From Flavobacteriales bacterium (GTDB taxonomy: Bacteria; Bacteroidota; Bacteroidia; Flavobacteriales_F; PHOS-HE28), in NCBI GenBank assembly GCA_020635695.1, contig JACJZH010000004.1:248001-312000 (forward strand): 64,000 nucleotides of DNA. Reading direction: 5' to 3'. The translations under genes were made by a program, and so were the position numbers. Positions 33,419 to 45,216 of this stretch are shown here, one piece after another. The notes beneath the pieces were generated by a model. It was not told where the DNA came from and searched no databases. It saw only the letters and a program-made list of their open reading frames with translations. Numbering within the stretch: position 1 is the first letter of the stretch; each line of letters starts with the position of its first letter.

Positions 33419-34384
33419 TCAGAGGAGCGCCTCCACCAGGGAGTCGACGGACACTCCCTCGGCCTCCGCCTTGTAGTTGCGCACCACCCGGTGACGCAGG
33501 ATCGGACGCGCAACGGCCTGCACGTCCTCGATGTCCGGAGAGAATCGACCTCGGGCCAGGGCGTGACATTTGGCGCCGATGACCAGGTATTGGGAGGCCC
33601 TGGGACCGGCTCCCCAGCTCACATGCTGCTGCACCACGTCCGGTGCACCCGCCGTACCCGGGCGTGTGCTGGTCGCCAGCCTGACCGCGTACTCCAACAC
33701 GTTCTCGGGTACGGGGATGCGGCGCACGAGCCCCTGGAAGCGCAGGATCTCTTCGGCTGAAAGGACCGGAGACACCTGGACGTCCAGGTCACTGGTGGTC
33801 GCCTTCACCACGGCCAGTTCCTCATCGTAGGATGGATAATCCACCCAGATGTTGAACATGAACCGGTCCAACTGGGCTTCAGGGAGCGGGTAGGTCCCCT
33901 CCTGTTCGATGGGGTTCTGCGTGGCAAGCACGAAGAAGGGGCTCGGCAGGGGGTAGGAACTACCGGCGGCCGTCACCGACCGCTCCTGCATCGCTTCCAA
34001 CAGGGCCGCCTGGGTCTTCGGGGGCGTACGGTTGATCTCGTCGGCCAGAACGATGTTGGCGAAGATGGGGCCCTTCATGAACCGGAATTGCCGGTCGGCA
34101 TCCAGGATCTCCGACCCCACGATGTCACTCGGCATCAGGTCCGGGGTGAACTGGATCCGGTTGAAGGAAAGCCCGAGGGCCTGGGCCACGGTGTTCACGA
34201 GCAGGGTCTTGGCCAGGCCCGGCACCCCCACCAACAGGCAATGACCACGAGCGAAGATCGCCGTGAGCACATCGTCGACGACCTCCTGCTGACCGATGAT
34301 GACCTTGCCTATCTCCGAACGGAGCTTGGCATAGCGGTCACCGAACAGCCGTACCGCTTCCACATCGTTCTCTCCCTGGGTCAT
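33419..34384 (-). CDS. MoxR family AAA+ ATPase
   Basis: Protein of 321 residues, cytoplasmic. Walker A GVPGLAKT at about 53-60, Walker B IVLADEIN near 111-118, sensor and lid regions (VLATQNPIEQEGTYPLPEAQ, RFMFNIWVDYP) are complete. MoxR ATPases act as chaperone-like machines, often with von Willebrand-domain partners, in assembling enzymes or envelope stress complexes. No such partner is next to this copy. Here it follows three PPIase-type envelope chaperone genes, a conserved Bacteroidota arrangement, with its own TACCTTTG box 33 bases before the ATG. Confidence 0.93.
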   Translation of the reverse strand: MTQGENDVEAVRLFGDRYAKLRSEIGKVIIGQQEVVDDVLTAIFARGHCLLVGVPGLAKTLLVNTVAQALGLSFNRIQFTPDLMPSDIVGSEILDADRQFRFMKGPIFANIVLADEINRTPPKTQAALLEAMQERSVTAAGSSYPLPSPFFVLATQNPIEQEGTYPLPEAQLDRFMFNIWVDYPSYDEELAVVKATTSDLDVQVSPVLSAEEILRFQGLVRRIPVPENVLEYAVRLATSTRPGTAGAPDVVQQHVSWGAGPRASQYLVIGAKCHALARGRFSPDIEDVQAVARPILRHRVVRNYKAEAEGVSVDSLVEALL

Positions 34385-34416
34385 GATCGAGGTCGTCTAT
34401 TGGGTGCCAAGGCGGG

Positions 34417-34424
34417 CAAAGGTA
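34417..34424 (-). promoter_or_regulatory. -7 box upstream of moxR
   Basis: Exact TACCTTTG on the minus strand between the SurA-like stop and the MoxR ATG. No clear -33 element at the usual spacing. It could allow MoxR expression independent of the PPIase genes. Confidence 0.45.
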
Positions 34425-34438
34425 GGGTCCGTGCAGGG

Positions 34439-35788
34439 CTACTGCCCGGCGTCACCGGTCCAGGCGTTGCGAAAGGAACAGGAGGCGAACCGCGGATCGA
34501 TCCGCACGTAGGTGGTGCCGACCTTCTCCCGTACCCATCCATCCACCTCATCGGCCCGGCGGCTCGCTTCCGCCGCCTGCAGGATCATGCGGTAATCACG
34601 CTCCAGGTCGGCCACGTGAGGTTCCGAACGGGACCGCAGTCGGATGATCCGATAGGCCTTCTTTCCATCCGGAAGCACCACGAGTTGCGGTTGGGCCACC
34701 TCACCGGGGGAAAGGGCATCGATCACCAAGGCGGTCTCGCGGTCCAACTCGTTCATGGGCCAGCGTTGGGAATTGGAAACGGGGTCCACCACCAACCCGT
34801 TGTTGCTCTTGCTGGCCTCATCATCGCTGTACTCCGCGGCCAGTTCGCTCATGCCGACCCGCCCGTCCCGGACCAGGGTGGCCAGACTGTCCAAGAGCCT
34901 GCGCTCCCGTTCCAGGTCCTGCGAAGTGACCTGGGGTTGGAGAAGGATGTGCCGGGCATTGAACTGTTCTCCACGGCGTTCCACCATCTGCATGAAGTGG
35001 TATCCGAACTCGGTCCGGAAGACCTGGCTCACCTCACCATCCTTGAGGCTCAACGCCACGGCGTCGAACTCGGGGACCATGACACCGGTGGGCACCATGC
35101 CCAACTCCCCACAATCGGAGGCGGACCCGGGGTCCTGCGAGTAGAGAATGGCCAGGGTGCAGAAGTCCTTGTCACCGGAGAGGACGGACTCCCTGAATCC
35201 TTCAAGCCGTTGGCGCGTTCTGCGATCCTCCTCTTCGCTCGGTTCCGGAATGCGCAGCACCATCTCGTATTCCACCTCCGCATTGATGAAGGGCAGGCTG
35301 TCCTCGGGGATCTCCTTGAAGAACCGCTCCACCTCCCGCGGTGTCAGCCTCACATCGCCCGCCACCTGGCGTTGCATGGTCTGGACCAGCAACTGATCCG
35401 CCACCTGATCATGGAAGTCGTCCTTGATCTCGGCCACGGTCTTGCCGTAGAACTCCTCCAAGGCCTCCCTCCCTCCGATCTGGGCCTCGAAATAGCGGAT
35501 CCGGCGATCCAGCTCGGATTGCACCTGTGCCTCGTCCACCACCACGCTGTCCAGCCGGGCCTGGTCCAACAGGGCCCGTTCGAAGAGCAGGTCCTCCAGG
35601 CCGGCACACACCTCAGGACCTGCCGTGGCCGCACCGGACTCCAACCGGCCTGCCAACTCGGAATAGAGCACCGGCTCCGTGCCGACCACGGCAATGATGC
35701 CATCGATCATCTCCCCCCCCGGCTGCGCAAGGGTGCGGCCGGTCACCAGGACGAGCAGCAGAAGACTAAGGAGTGCCGATCTCGCCAT
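34439..35788 (-). CDS. SurA-like periplasmic peptidyl-prolyl isomerase
   Basis: Protein of 449 residues with a signal peptide (LLSLLLLVLVTGRTLAQ). The N-terminal SurA helical domain (about 25-165, MIDGIIAVVGTEPVLYSELA) is followed by two parvulin-type PpiC domains: the first around 170-270 (EYEMVLRIPEPSEEE, CTLAILYSQDPGSASDCGELG, FRTEFGYHFMQMVE), the second more divergent around 275-385 (NARHILLQPQVTSQD, LAAEYSDDEAS). SurA escorts unfolded outer-membrane proteins across the periplasm. It overlaps the upstream lipoprotein gene by 23 bases, implying coupled translation. Confidence 0.93.
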   Translation of the reverse strand: MARSALLSLLLLVLVTGRTLAQPGGEMIDGIIAVVGTEPVLYSELAGRLESGAATAGPEVCAGLEDLLFERALLDQARLDSVVVDEAQVQSELDRRIRYFEAQIGGREALEEFYGKTVAEIKDDFHDQVADQLLVQTMQRQVAGDVRLTPREVERFFKEIPEDSLPFINAEVEYEMVLRIPEPSEEEDRRTRQRLEGFRESVLSGDKDFCTLAILYSQDPGSASDCGELGMVPTGVMVPEFDAVALSLKDGEVSQVFRTEFGYHFMQMVERRGEQFNARHILLQPQVTSQDLERERRLLDSLATLVRDGRVGMSELAAEYSDDEASKSNNGLVVDPVSNSQRWPMNELDRETALVIDALSPGEVAQPQLVVLPDGKKAYRIIRLRSRSEPHVADLERDYRMILQAAEASRRADEVDGWVREKVGTTYVRIDPRFASCSFRNAWTGDAGQ

Positions 35789-36629
35789 TGGTCAATGCCT
35801 TCTCGAAAAGGTCGTCGTGCATGCCCTGTACAAGGGCCAGCTTGCGTTGGTTCAACACGATGGCCCTGATGTCCTGATGGACCAGTTCCAACGGTGCCAG
35901 GCTGTCCATGGGTCGTACATCCATCACCTCCACGAAGTAATGATCAACGGAGTCGCTCACGACCACCCGCTGCCCGGCCTTCACTCCCGACCCGTTGAAG
36001 GGTAGTTCCATGTCCAAGCGCTCCCTGGACATCCATTGTCCCTGCGGATCGGTCGACGAGACCCCCTGTTCCGCCATCCAGAGTTCCAACTCGTGCAGGT
36101 CCTCCGGATCGTCGCTCTCGAACCATTTCCTGGCACGGCGCAGTCGGTCCACTTCGGAGGAACGGACCTTCGACCACTTCACGCGCACCAGGTCCTCCTT
36201 CAACCGGAAGTCCTCGGCATGCTCCTGGAGATGCAGCTCCAGCTGTTGCCGATCGACCAGGGTGTCCAGCTTCTCCCTCACGATGGCATCCTCGAACGCG
36301 TAGATGACCAACGAATTGCGATAGTTGCGGAGACGTTCCTCAAAATCCAGGTCCTCCTCGGAAAGGTTCAATTCGGCATGGTGGAGCAGCACCTCCTTCC
36401 GCAACCAGGAGGTGATGATATCGTTGGCCATGGCCGTACTGTCCTCCGTGCTCGCGTCCACCGGCACCATTCTCCGGAGCTCGCTCCAGGTGAGCACATT
36501 GTCGTAGGCATGCGCCACCACGGGGTCCTCGGTCCCACGGTCCGAGGAACAGGCGAGCAGGGACATGGCGAACATGATCCCTCCGACGGTCAGCGAGCCA
36601 GGCCGTTCAATGGATGGAATAGAGCACAT
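35766..36629 (-). CDS. SurA-related lipoprotein of the PPIase operon
   Basis: Protein of 287 residues. The ATG at 36629 is kept because it gives a hydrophobic signal ending in LLAC, a likely lipobox, and a 23-base overlap with the upstream gene like that of the next pair. The body resembles the N-terminal helical part of SurA (VLTWSELRRMVPVDAS, ITSWLRKEVLLHHAEL). Its C-terminal region has only a weak parvulin-like pattern, so catalytic isomerase activity is doubtful. Likely an outer-membrane-anchored partner of the neighbouring chaperones. Function inferred from context. Confidence 0.8.
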   Translation of the reverse strand: MCSIPSIERPGSLTVGGIMFAMSLLACSSDRGTEDPVVAHAYDNVLTWSELRRMVPVDASTEDSTAMANDIITSWLRKEVLLHHAELNLSEEDLDFEERLRNYRNSLVIYAFEDAIVREKLDTLVDRQQLELHLQEHAEDFRLKEDLVRVKWSKVRSSEVDRLRRARKWFESDDPEDLHELELWMAEQGVSSTDPQGQWMSRERLDMELPFNGSGVKAGQRVVVSDSVDHYFVEVMDVRPMDSLAPLELVHQDIRAIVLNQRKLALVQGMHDDLFEKALTNGEIGTP

Positions 36630-38760
36630 CCTGGTCGATGACCACCTCGTATTTCTTCCGAAGGGCGGATACCCATTCCTTCTCGAGATGGTCCTGGTAG
36701 GCGGCCGTGACCAGCCCCCGCGCCTCGTCCAGGGTCCTGGGGGCGGCGGGCAGCACTTCCTTCATGTCCACCACCACCACCGATCCATCCACGGCAATGT
36801 CATCCGAAAGCCCGGGCTTGACGATCCCCTGGAGGTAGGGCTTGTCAGCCACGGTCCAAAGCCCTTCCTGAAGGTTGGCGTTCAGGGCCGATCCGGTGTT
36901 GAGCGCATCGACCAGCTCCTGACCACGCATCCCTTTCCGGTATTTGTTGCGAAGCTGGCGGGCCACGGTCGCATCCGCGCAGGTGTAGAGGTCGGCATCA
37001 TAGCGGGTGTCCCACATGAAATCGAGCTGATGGTCCTGATAGTAGGCCTCGAGGCCTGCCGAATCCTCCACGGCCTTGCTCCAGACCCGTTCATCGGTGA
37101 GCTCGAACAGCAGGATGCCATCCCGATACTCCTTCATCAACATGCGGAACTCGGGGTACTTCGCCTCCAACCGGGCATCCTCATGGTCGAGGACGGCTTC
37201 ATCCACCATGGTCTGGAAGCGCTCTTCCACCAACTGGTCCACGGGGACCGGGGCCTGCTTGCGCTGCTTGCTCTCGAGGAAATCGAGCATGTCCTGCTGG
37301 GTGAGGACGACCCCGTCGAAGGTGGCCAGCGGTTTGGTGAGCTTGGAGGCCTTCTTGCGGTCATAGCGCCAGCCGAGGTGCACATCCCTGACGACCACGG
37401 TATCCTGAGGTGAGTGGGCCAGGTCCTCGTACCGCCTGCTCCGCGTGTTCACCAATTGCCCCTCAACGAGCACGCCGGTCAACTCACGCCGCATCGGTCG
37501 ACCATCGCTCATGAACTCACCCTCCACCAGGTCCTTGCGGAGGAGCGTGTCCATGCGCACGGAGCCCCGTTCGAAGTAGGATGCGTCCACCAGGCCCTTG
37601 ACCGCTGCCAGGTTCTTGGGGAAGAGTTGCGTACCGTACTCCTTCTTGAGCCGGGCGATGAAGGCACTCTTCGTGATGTCCGCACGACTGTCCCTCGCGA
37701 TCTTCTGCTTGAGCTCCGCACGGGAGGCCTCGAAGGAGGGCGGGGCCTTGTACTCCAACCGCTTCACGATGTGCCATCCCAGACGGGTCTGGAAGGGCTC
37801 GCTGATGGCACCATCGGTCGGGAGCGCGAAACAGACGTCCTCGAACTCCTCGATCATCTTCCCGGTACCGAACATCGGGAGTTCACCTCCCTTCGCGCTG
37901 GTCGCATCGTCCTCGCTGTACCTCAGCGCAGCATCCTCGAAGGAGATCTCCCCATTGGTCAGGAGGGCATGCACCTCGTTGATCCTCCTTTCCACATCGG
38001 CCTGTTTTTCAGCAGGATCCTGGTCCATGGACCGCAGCATGATGTGGGCGACCCGGATCTGGCCACGGGCAGGTCGGCGGTCCTGCACACGGATGATGTG
38101 GTAGCCGAACCGGGTGCGCACGGGAGCGCTCAGCTCGCCGACAGGGGTGCCATAGGCGGCGGACTCGAAGGGGTAGACCATCTGCATGGCGCTGAACCAA
38201 CCGAGGTCGCCACCGTTCTTCTGGGCGCTCGGGTCATCGCTTCCACCCTTGCTCCTTGCCACGGCCGCGAAATCCTCCCCAGCCACGATCCGGTCACGAA
38301 GGGCCATGATCCGCGTCCACGCTTCCGCCGTGTCCTGGGGGGAAGGGTCGGCTGGCAGCTGGACCAGGATGTGCGAGGCACGGACCTCCTCCTGGGACCT
38401 GTCGTAGGCTTCCTGAAGAAGCTCCTCGTTCAGCTCCCGGTCGATGAGGTAAGGGCGTGCCAACTGCTCCCGGTAGCCGGCAAGTTCCTGAAGAAAACCC
38501 GCCATGGTGTCCATTCCGAGGGTCTCCGCTTCACGGACCTTCAACTTGTAGTTCACGAAGAGCTCCAGGTACTCATCCAACGCCTCCTTGGTCACGGGGG
38601 CATCCTGGTTGTTCTTCTTGTAGATGGCCTCGAACTCGGAGCGGGTGACGGGCTGACCGTCCACACGCATCAATACGGGATCGTCCGTGCCGTTCTGGGC
38701 CTGGACACCGAGGGAAAGGCTCAGGCCCGCGAGGCCGATGATCAGGGCTTTCAGTTCCAT
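36607..38760 (-). CDS. Multidomain PpiC-type peptidyl-prolyl isomerase
   Basis: Protein of 717 residues. The start at 38760 gives a signal peptide (LKALIIGLAGLSLSLGVQAQ). A SurA-like N-terminal helical domain is followed by two canonical parvulin domains, near 130-230 (ASHILVQLPADP, DLGWFSAMQMVYPFE, RTRFGYHIIRVQD) and 240-340 (AHIMLRSMDQDP, ELPMFGTGKMIEEFE, TRLGWHIVKRLE). A long helical C-terminal half includes a further trigger-factor-like segment. It heads the operon PPIase-lipoprotein-SurA-MoxR, preceded by an exact TACCTTTG box at 38790-38797. Periplasmic folding of exported, including T9SS and outer-membrane, proteins is the expected role. Confidence 0.92.
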   Translation of the reverse strand: MELKALIIGLAGLSLSLGVQAQNGTDDPVLMRVDGQPVTRSEFEAIYKKNNQDAPVTKEALDEYLELFVNYKLKVREAETLGMDTMAGFLQELAGYREQLARPYLIDRELNEELLQEAYDRSQEEVRASHILVQLPADPSPQDTAEAWTRIMALRDRIVAGEDFAAVARSKGGSDDPSAQKNGGDLGWFSAMQMVYPFESAAYGTPVGELSAPVRTRFGYHIIRVQDRRPARGQIRVAHIMLRSMDQDPAEKQADVERRINEVHALLTNGEISFEDAALRYSEDDATSAKGGELPMFGTGKMIEEFEDVCFALPTDGAISEPFQTRLGWHIVKRLEYKAPPSFEASRAELKQKIARDSRADITKSAFIARLKKEYGTQLFPKNLAAVKGLVDASYFERGSVRMDTLLRKDLVEGEFMSDGRPMRRELTGVLVEGQLVNTRSRRYEDLAHSPQDTVVVRDVHLGWRYDRKKASKLTKPLATFDGVVLTQQDMLDFLESKQRKQAPVPVDQLVEERFQTMVDEAVLDHEDARLEAKYPEFRMLMKEYRDGILLFELTDERVWSKAVEDSAGLEAYYQDHQLDFMWDTRYDADLYTCADATVARQLRNKYRKGMRGQELVDALNTGSALNANLQEGLWTVADKPYLQGIVKPGLSDDIAVDGSVVVVDMKEVLPAAPRTLDEARGLVTAAYQDHLEKEWVSALRKKYEVVIDQDVLYSIH

Positions 38761-38789
38761 GGTTCCGAAAGGTCGTTCTTGAAGGGTGG

Positions 38790-38797
38790 CAAAGGTA
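38790..38797 (-). promoter_or_regulatory. -7 box of the PPIase operon
   Basis: Exact TACCTTTG on the minus strand about 30 bases before the ATG of the 717-residue isomerase. A good -33 TTG is not visible at 20 bases. Confidence 0.5.
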
Positions 38798-38887
38798 ACC
38801 GATCCCCGCCTGTGATGGGCGTTCGGAGGCCCCCAGGACGAGGGGCCTACCTTAGCCCGGAACCAAGTACCCAACGAACCGAAAGAC

Positions 38888-39703
38888 ATGGACGACGTGA
38901 ACGGATACGCGGAACAAGCTTTGGAACTCGTGAAGGCCTATGCCCCCAAGGCCCTGATGGCGCTGGTGGTGCTGATCCTGGGATTGTGGGTCATCGGCAT
39001 GATCACGAAGGCAATGGTGCGGGTCATGCGCAAACGGGAGGTGGACCCCTCCCTGATCCCCTTCCTGAAGGGACTGACGAGCACGCTGCTGAAGGTGATG
39101 CTCGTGATCAGCGTGATCCAGATGGTGGGTGTGGAGACCACCTCCTTCATCGCGGTGCTCGGTGCCGCCGGCCTGGCGGTGGGCATGGCGCTGAGCGGCA
39201 CCCTGCAGAACTTCGCAGGTGGCGTCATGATCCTGGTGTTCAAGCCCTACAAGGTCGGCGACTTCATCGAGGCCCAGGGGCACAGCGGTACGGTGAACAG
39301 CATCCAGATCTTCAACACCGTGCTCAAGACCCCGGACAACAAGACGGTGATCCTGCCGAACGCCCCGGTGAGCACAGGTGCCCTGGTGAATTACAGCACG
39401 GAGGCCCAGCGCCGGGTGGACCTGGCCTTCGGCATCGGGTACGGCGATGACATCGACAAGGCCAGGAGCGTCCTGGATGAGGTGATCGCCGCGGACCAAC
39501 GGATCCTGAAGGACCCAGCCCCCTTCGTGGCCGTGAGCGAGCTGGCCGACAGCTCCGTGAACTTCGCGGTGCGGCTCTGGGTGAACGCCGGCGACTACTG
39601 GGGCGTGCACTTTGACACCATCGAAACGGTGAAGAAGCGCTTCGATGCGGGCGGCATCAGCATTCCCTTCCCGCAGATGGACGTGCATACGCACGCGAGC
39701 TGA
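38888..39703 (+). CDS. Small-conductance mechanosensitive channel (MscS family)
   Basis: Protein of 271 residues, the compact MscS form with three membrane helices: about 22-42 (ALMALVVLILGLWVIGMI), 63-85 (LLKVMLVISVIQMVGV) and the pore-lining TM3 GAAGLAVGMALSGTLQNFAG with its Ala/Gly packing pattern. The cytoplasmic beta domain follows (FKPYKVGDFIEAQGHSGTV, ILPNAPVSTGALVNYS). It opens under membrane tension to release solutes after osmotic downshock. It diverges from the PPIase operon. A TACCTTAG -7-like box lies about 30 bases upstream. Confidence 0.95.
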   Translation: MDDVNGYAEQALELVKAYAPKALMALVVLILGLWVIGMITKAMVRVMRKREVDPSLIPFLKGLTSTLLKVMLVISVIQMVGVETTSFIAVLGAAGLAVGMALSGTLQNFAGGVMILVFKPYKVGDFIEAQGHSGTVNSIQIFNTVLKTPDNKTVILPNAPVSTGALVNYSTEAQRRVDLAFGIGYGDDIDKARSVLDEVIAADQRILKDPAPFVAVSELADSSVNFAVRLWVNAGDYWGVHFDTIETVKKRFDAGGISIPFPQMDVHTHAS

Positions 39704-39723
39704 CCTCGCATACCGCACGTTCG

Positions 39724-40200
39724 TCACTCACGTTCGTGGGCGTGCGCCTTCAGACGGGTTGAGCGCTTCACCTTCAAGGTGCCCGAACCGCGAATGAAGT
39801 CGATGTGGCCCACCGGGCCTGCGTAACCCATGCCCTCGTTCCTGGACAGGGACTCCAGTCGGACATCGAACTCCAGGCGCCGGTCCCCTTCGCTCCCATC
39901 CAGGGCACGGTGGGTGTCCAGCAGCACCTCCTTGGGAAGGCGGTCCGGGCTGGAGAAGACCAACCTGGCATGCACCCCTTCCGGAAGCTCCACCCGGAAA
40001 TGCCCCCTGGCGGAGACATGGGCCCAATGGCATGCCACGCCATCCACCTCCACGACGAGGAGTGCCTGCCGCAGATCGCCCCCTGAGGCCAGCATACGCC
40101 CCTGGACCATGACCTGGCCCGGATCACTGGCGGTGACCAGCAGGGGGAGCAGGATCCCGAACGCCTGAGCGATCGTACGGAGGGTGGCGGGGGTGCGCAT
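39724..40200 (-). CDS. Hypothetical secreted protein
   Basis: Protein of 158 residues with a signal peptide (AFGILLPLLVTAS). The body is a small beta-sandwich (VMVQGRMLASGGDLRQALLV, RGHFRVELPEGVHARLVFSS, RLEFDVRLES) that resembles carboxypeptidase-regulatory or Cna-B-like domains. The C terminus is basic (TLKVKRSTRLKAHAHERE). No specific function recognised. It converges with mscS with a 20-base gap. Confidence 0.75.
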   Translation of the reverse strand: MRTPATLRTIAQAFGILLPLLVTASDPGQVMVQGRMLASGGDLRQALLVVEVDGVACHWAHVSARGHFRVELPEGVHARLVFSSPDRLPKEVLLDTHRALDGSEGDRRLEFDVRLESLSRNEGMGYAGPVGHIDFIRGSGTLKVKRSTRLKAHAHERE

Positions 40201-40281
40201 GGGGGTATGATGACCGGTCCGGCATCAAAGGTCCCTCCCGCGAACGATGTCGTCGATCCCCACTTGGGGTGATATCCAGGC

Positions 40282-40923
40282 TCAGACCCAGCGCCGTTCC
40301 ACGGCGTAGCGGACCAGCCCGGCAATGCTTCGCACGTTCAACTTGGCCATCAGGTGCTTGCGATGGGTCTTCACCGTATCGATGCTCACACAGAGCTCGT
40401 CCGCGATCTCCTTGTTCGTGCGCTCGAGGGCGATCAAGCGGATCACCTCACGTTCACGTTCCGTGAGGCCGATGTATTCCCCTCCAAGCTGTTTGCTGGT
40501 GAACCGGTACCCCTGTTCGACCTCCCTGGCCGCTTCCTCGCTGAGGTACTCGCGACCGGATAGGATCGTCGAGATCGCACTGCCAAGCTCATCCGCCGGT
40601 CCGTGCTTCAAGAGGTAACCGGCCGCACCTTCGGTGCGCATGCTGTTGATGTACTCGATGTTGCACAGTGTGGAATAGGCCAGCACCGGCAGGTCCGGTC
40701 TCATGCGACGGATCGCGCGCATGGTGTCGATACCGTCCATTCCGGGCATCGCCACCTCCATGACCACCAGTCCGGGGTCGAACCCGACCAACCCCTCCAA
40801 CAGTTCCTTCCCGTTACGCACGATGCCGACAACGCTCAGACCGTCCAACGAACGGACCCGCTCCGCCACCCCCTCCGCGGCCAGAGGGTCGCCGTCCGCA
40901 ATGACCACGCGTATCGAGGACAT
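40282..40923 (-). CDS. NarL/LuxR-type response regulator with Glu at the phosphosite
   Basis: Protein of 213 residues. The N-terminal receiver domain (about 1-120) keeps the conserved Ser/Thr (LAYST) and Lys (LLKHG). The phosphoacceptor Asp is replaced by Glu56 (VVMEVAMPGMDG), and the acidic pair that normally reads DD is D-G-D (IADGDP). The C-terminal helix-turn-helix (about 150-210: LTEREREVIRLIALERTNKE, DTVKTHRKHLMAKL) is a normal LuxR DNA-binding domain. Asp-to-Glu at this site often mimics constant phosphorylation, so it may act without a kinase (inference). No histidine kinase gene is adjacent. An exact TAGTTTTG box lies three bases before the ATG. Confidence 0.92.
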   Translation of the reverse strand: MSSIRVVIADGDPLAAEGVAERVRSLDGLSVVGIVRNGKELLEGLVGFDPGLVVMEVAMPGMDGIDTMRAIRRMRPDLPVLAYSTLCNIEYINSMRTEGAAGYLLKHGPADELGSAISTILSGREYLSEEAAREVEQGYRFTSKQLGGEYIGLTEREREVIRLIALERTNKEIADELCVSIDTVKTHRKHLMAKLNVRSIAGLVRYAVERRWV

Positions 40924-40926
40924 GCT

Positions 40927-40934
40927 CAAAACTA
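40927..40934 (-). promoter_or_regulatory. -7 box of the response regulator gene
   Basis: Exact TAGTTTTG on the minus strand, followed by AGC and the ATG. It predicts a practically leaderless mRNA for the regulator, separate from guaB and DUF4126 upstream. Confidence 0.5.
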
Positions 40935-40937
40935 GGG

Positions 40938-41489
40938 TCAAAGCCGTCTTACCCAGCGCACGAGCTGCCAGGCCAGCGTGGCGACGATGACGAGTGCCAG
41001 GAGCGGCAGAACGAGTGCGATGACCGTGAGCAGGACGGACATTCCGGTCTCCAGCACGGCCACGATCGGATTCCCCATGCCGGCGGTCTTCACGGAACTG
41101 GCCAGTCGCGTGGCAGCGGCTCCGCCCTTGATGGCACCGGCCATGCCTCCTCCTGCGATCAGGGCCACGCTCCAGAGCACCAACGGCGGAAGGTCCACCA
41201 TGGTGCCCAGCGCGATCAGCGTACCTGCAGCAGCTGCCAAAGGCACCGCCAGGGTGTCCAGCAGATTGTCCACGAACGGGAAGGCGTAGGCCAGCACCTC
41301 GACCAGGGTGGCGGCGCCGAAGGCGATGACGGCAGGCAGGGAACCGAGCCAGGCGAAGTCCTCGTTCACCGCGAACCCGGCAAGGCCCAGGTGGGCCAGC
41401 AGGCTGACCACGAAGAGCGGCAGGAAGACCCGGAAACCGGTGGCCGCGGCGAGTCCGACACCCAGTGCGATGGAGATGAGCCAGTCCAT
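40938..41489 (-). CDS. DUF4126 membrane protein
   Basis: Protein of 183 residues with four to five hydrophobic segments (SIALGVGLAAATGFRVFLPL, LPAVIAFGAATLVEVLAYAF, LAVPLAAAAGTLIALGTMVD, a Gly-rich GGGMAGAIKGGAA loop, VIALVLPLLALVIVATLAW). The pattern matches the DUF4126 family of inner-membrane proteins of unknown function. The ATG at 41489 is preferred to a GTG directly before it. It follows guaB by 12 bases, so it is probably co-transcribed with it. Confidence 0.88.
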   Translation of the reverse strand: MDWLISIALGVGLAAATGFRVFLPLFVVSLLAHLGLAGFAVNEDFAWLGSLPAVIAFGAATLVEVLAYAFPFVDNLLDTLAVPLAAAAGTLIALGTMVDLPPLVLWSVALIAGGGMAGAIKGGAAATRLASSVKTAGMGNPIVAVLETGMSVLLTVIALVLPLLALVIVATLAWQLVRWVRRL

Positions 41490-41501
41490 CACCAGGGCCG
41501 A

Positions 41502-45160
<3,659 letters not shown>

Positions 45161-45216
45161 GCTTGGTACCCTGGAGATGACGTCCGAAGCACCGGAAGTG
45201 TTGCCGGACGGATCCG

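Noticed and set aside
33348..33569. Longer N terminus of the cohesin-like gene, with start at 33569
   Set aside because: It would overlap the MoxR gene, run through the promoter and move the signal peptide away from the N terminus.
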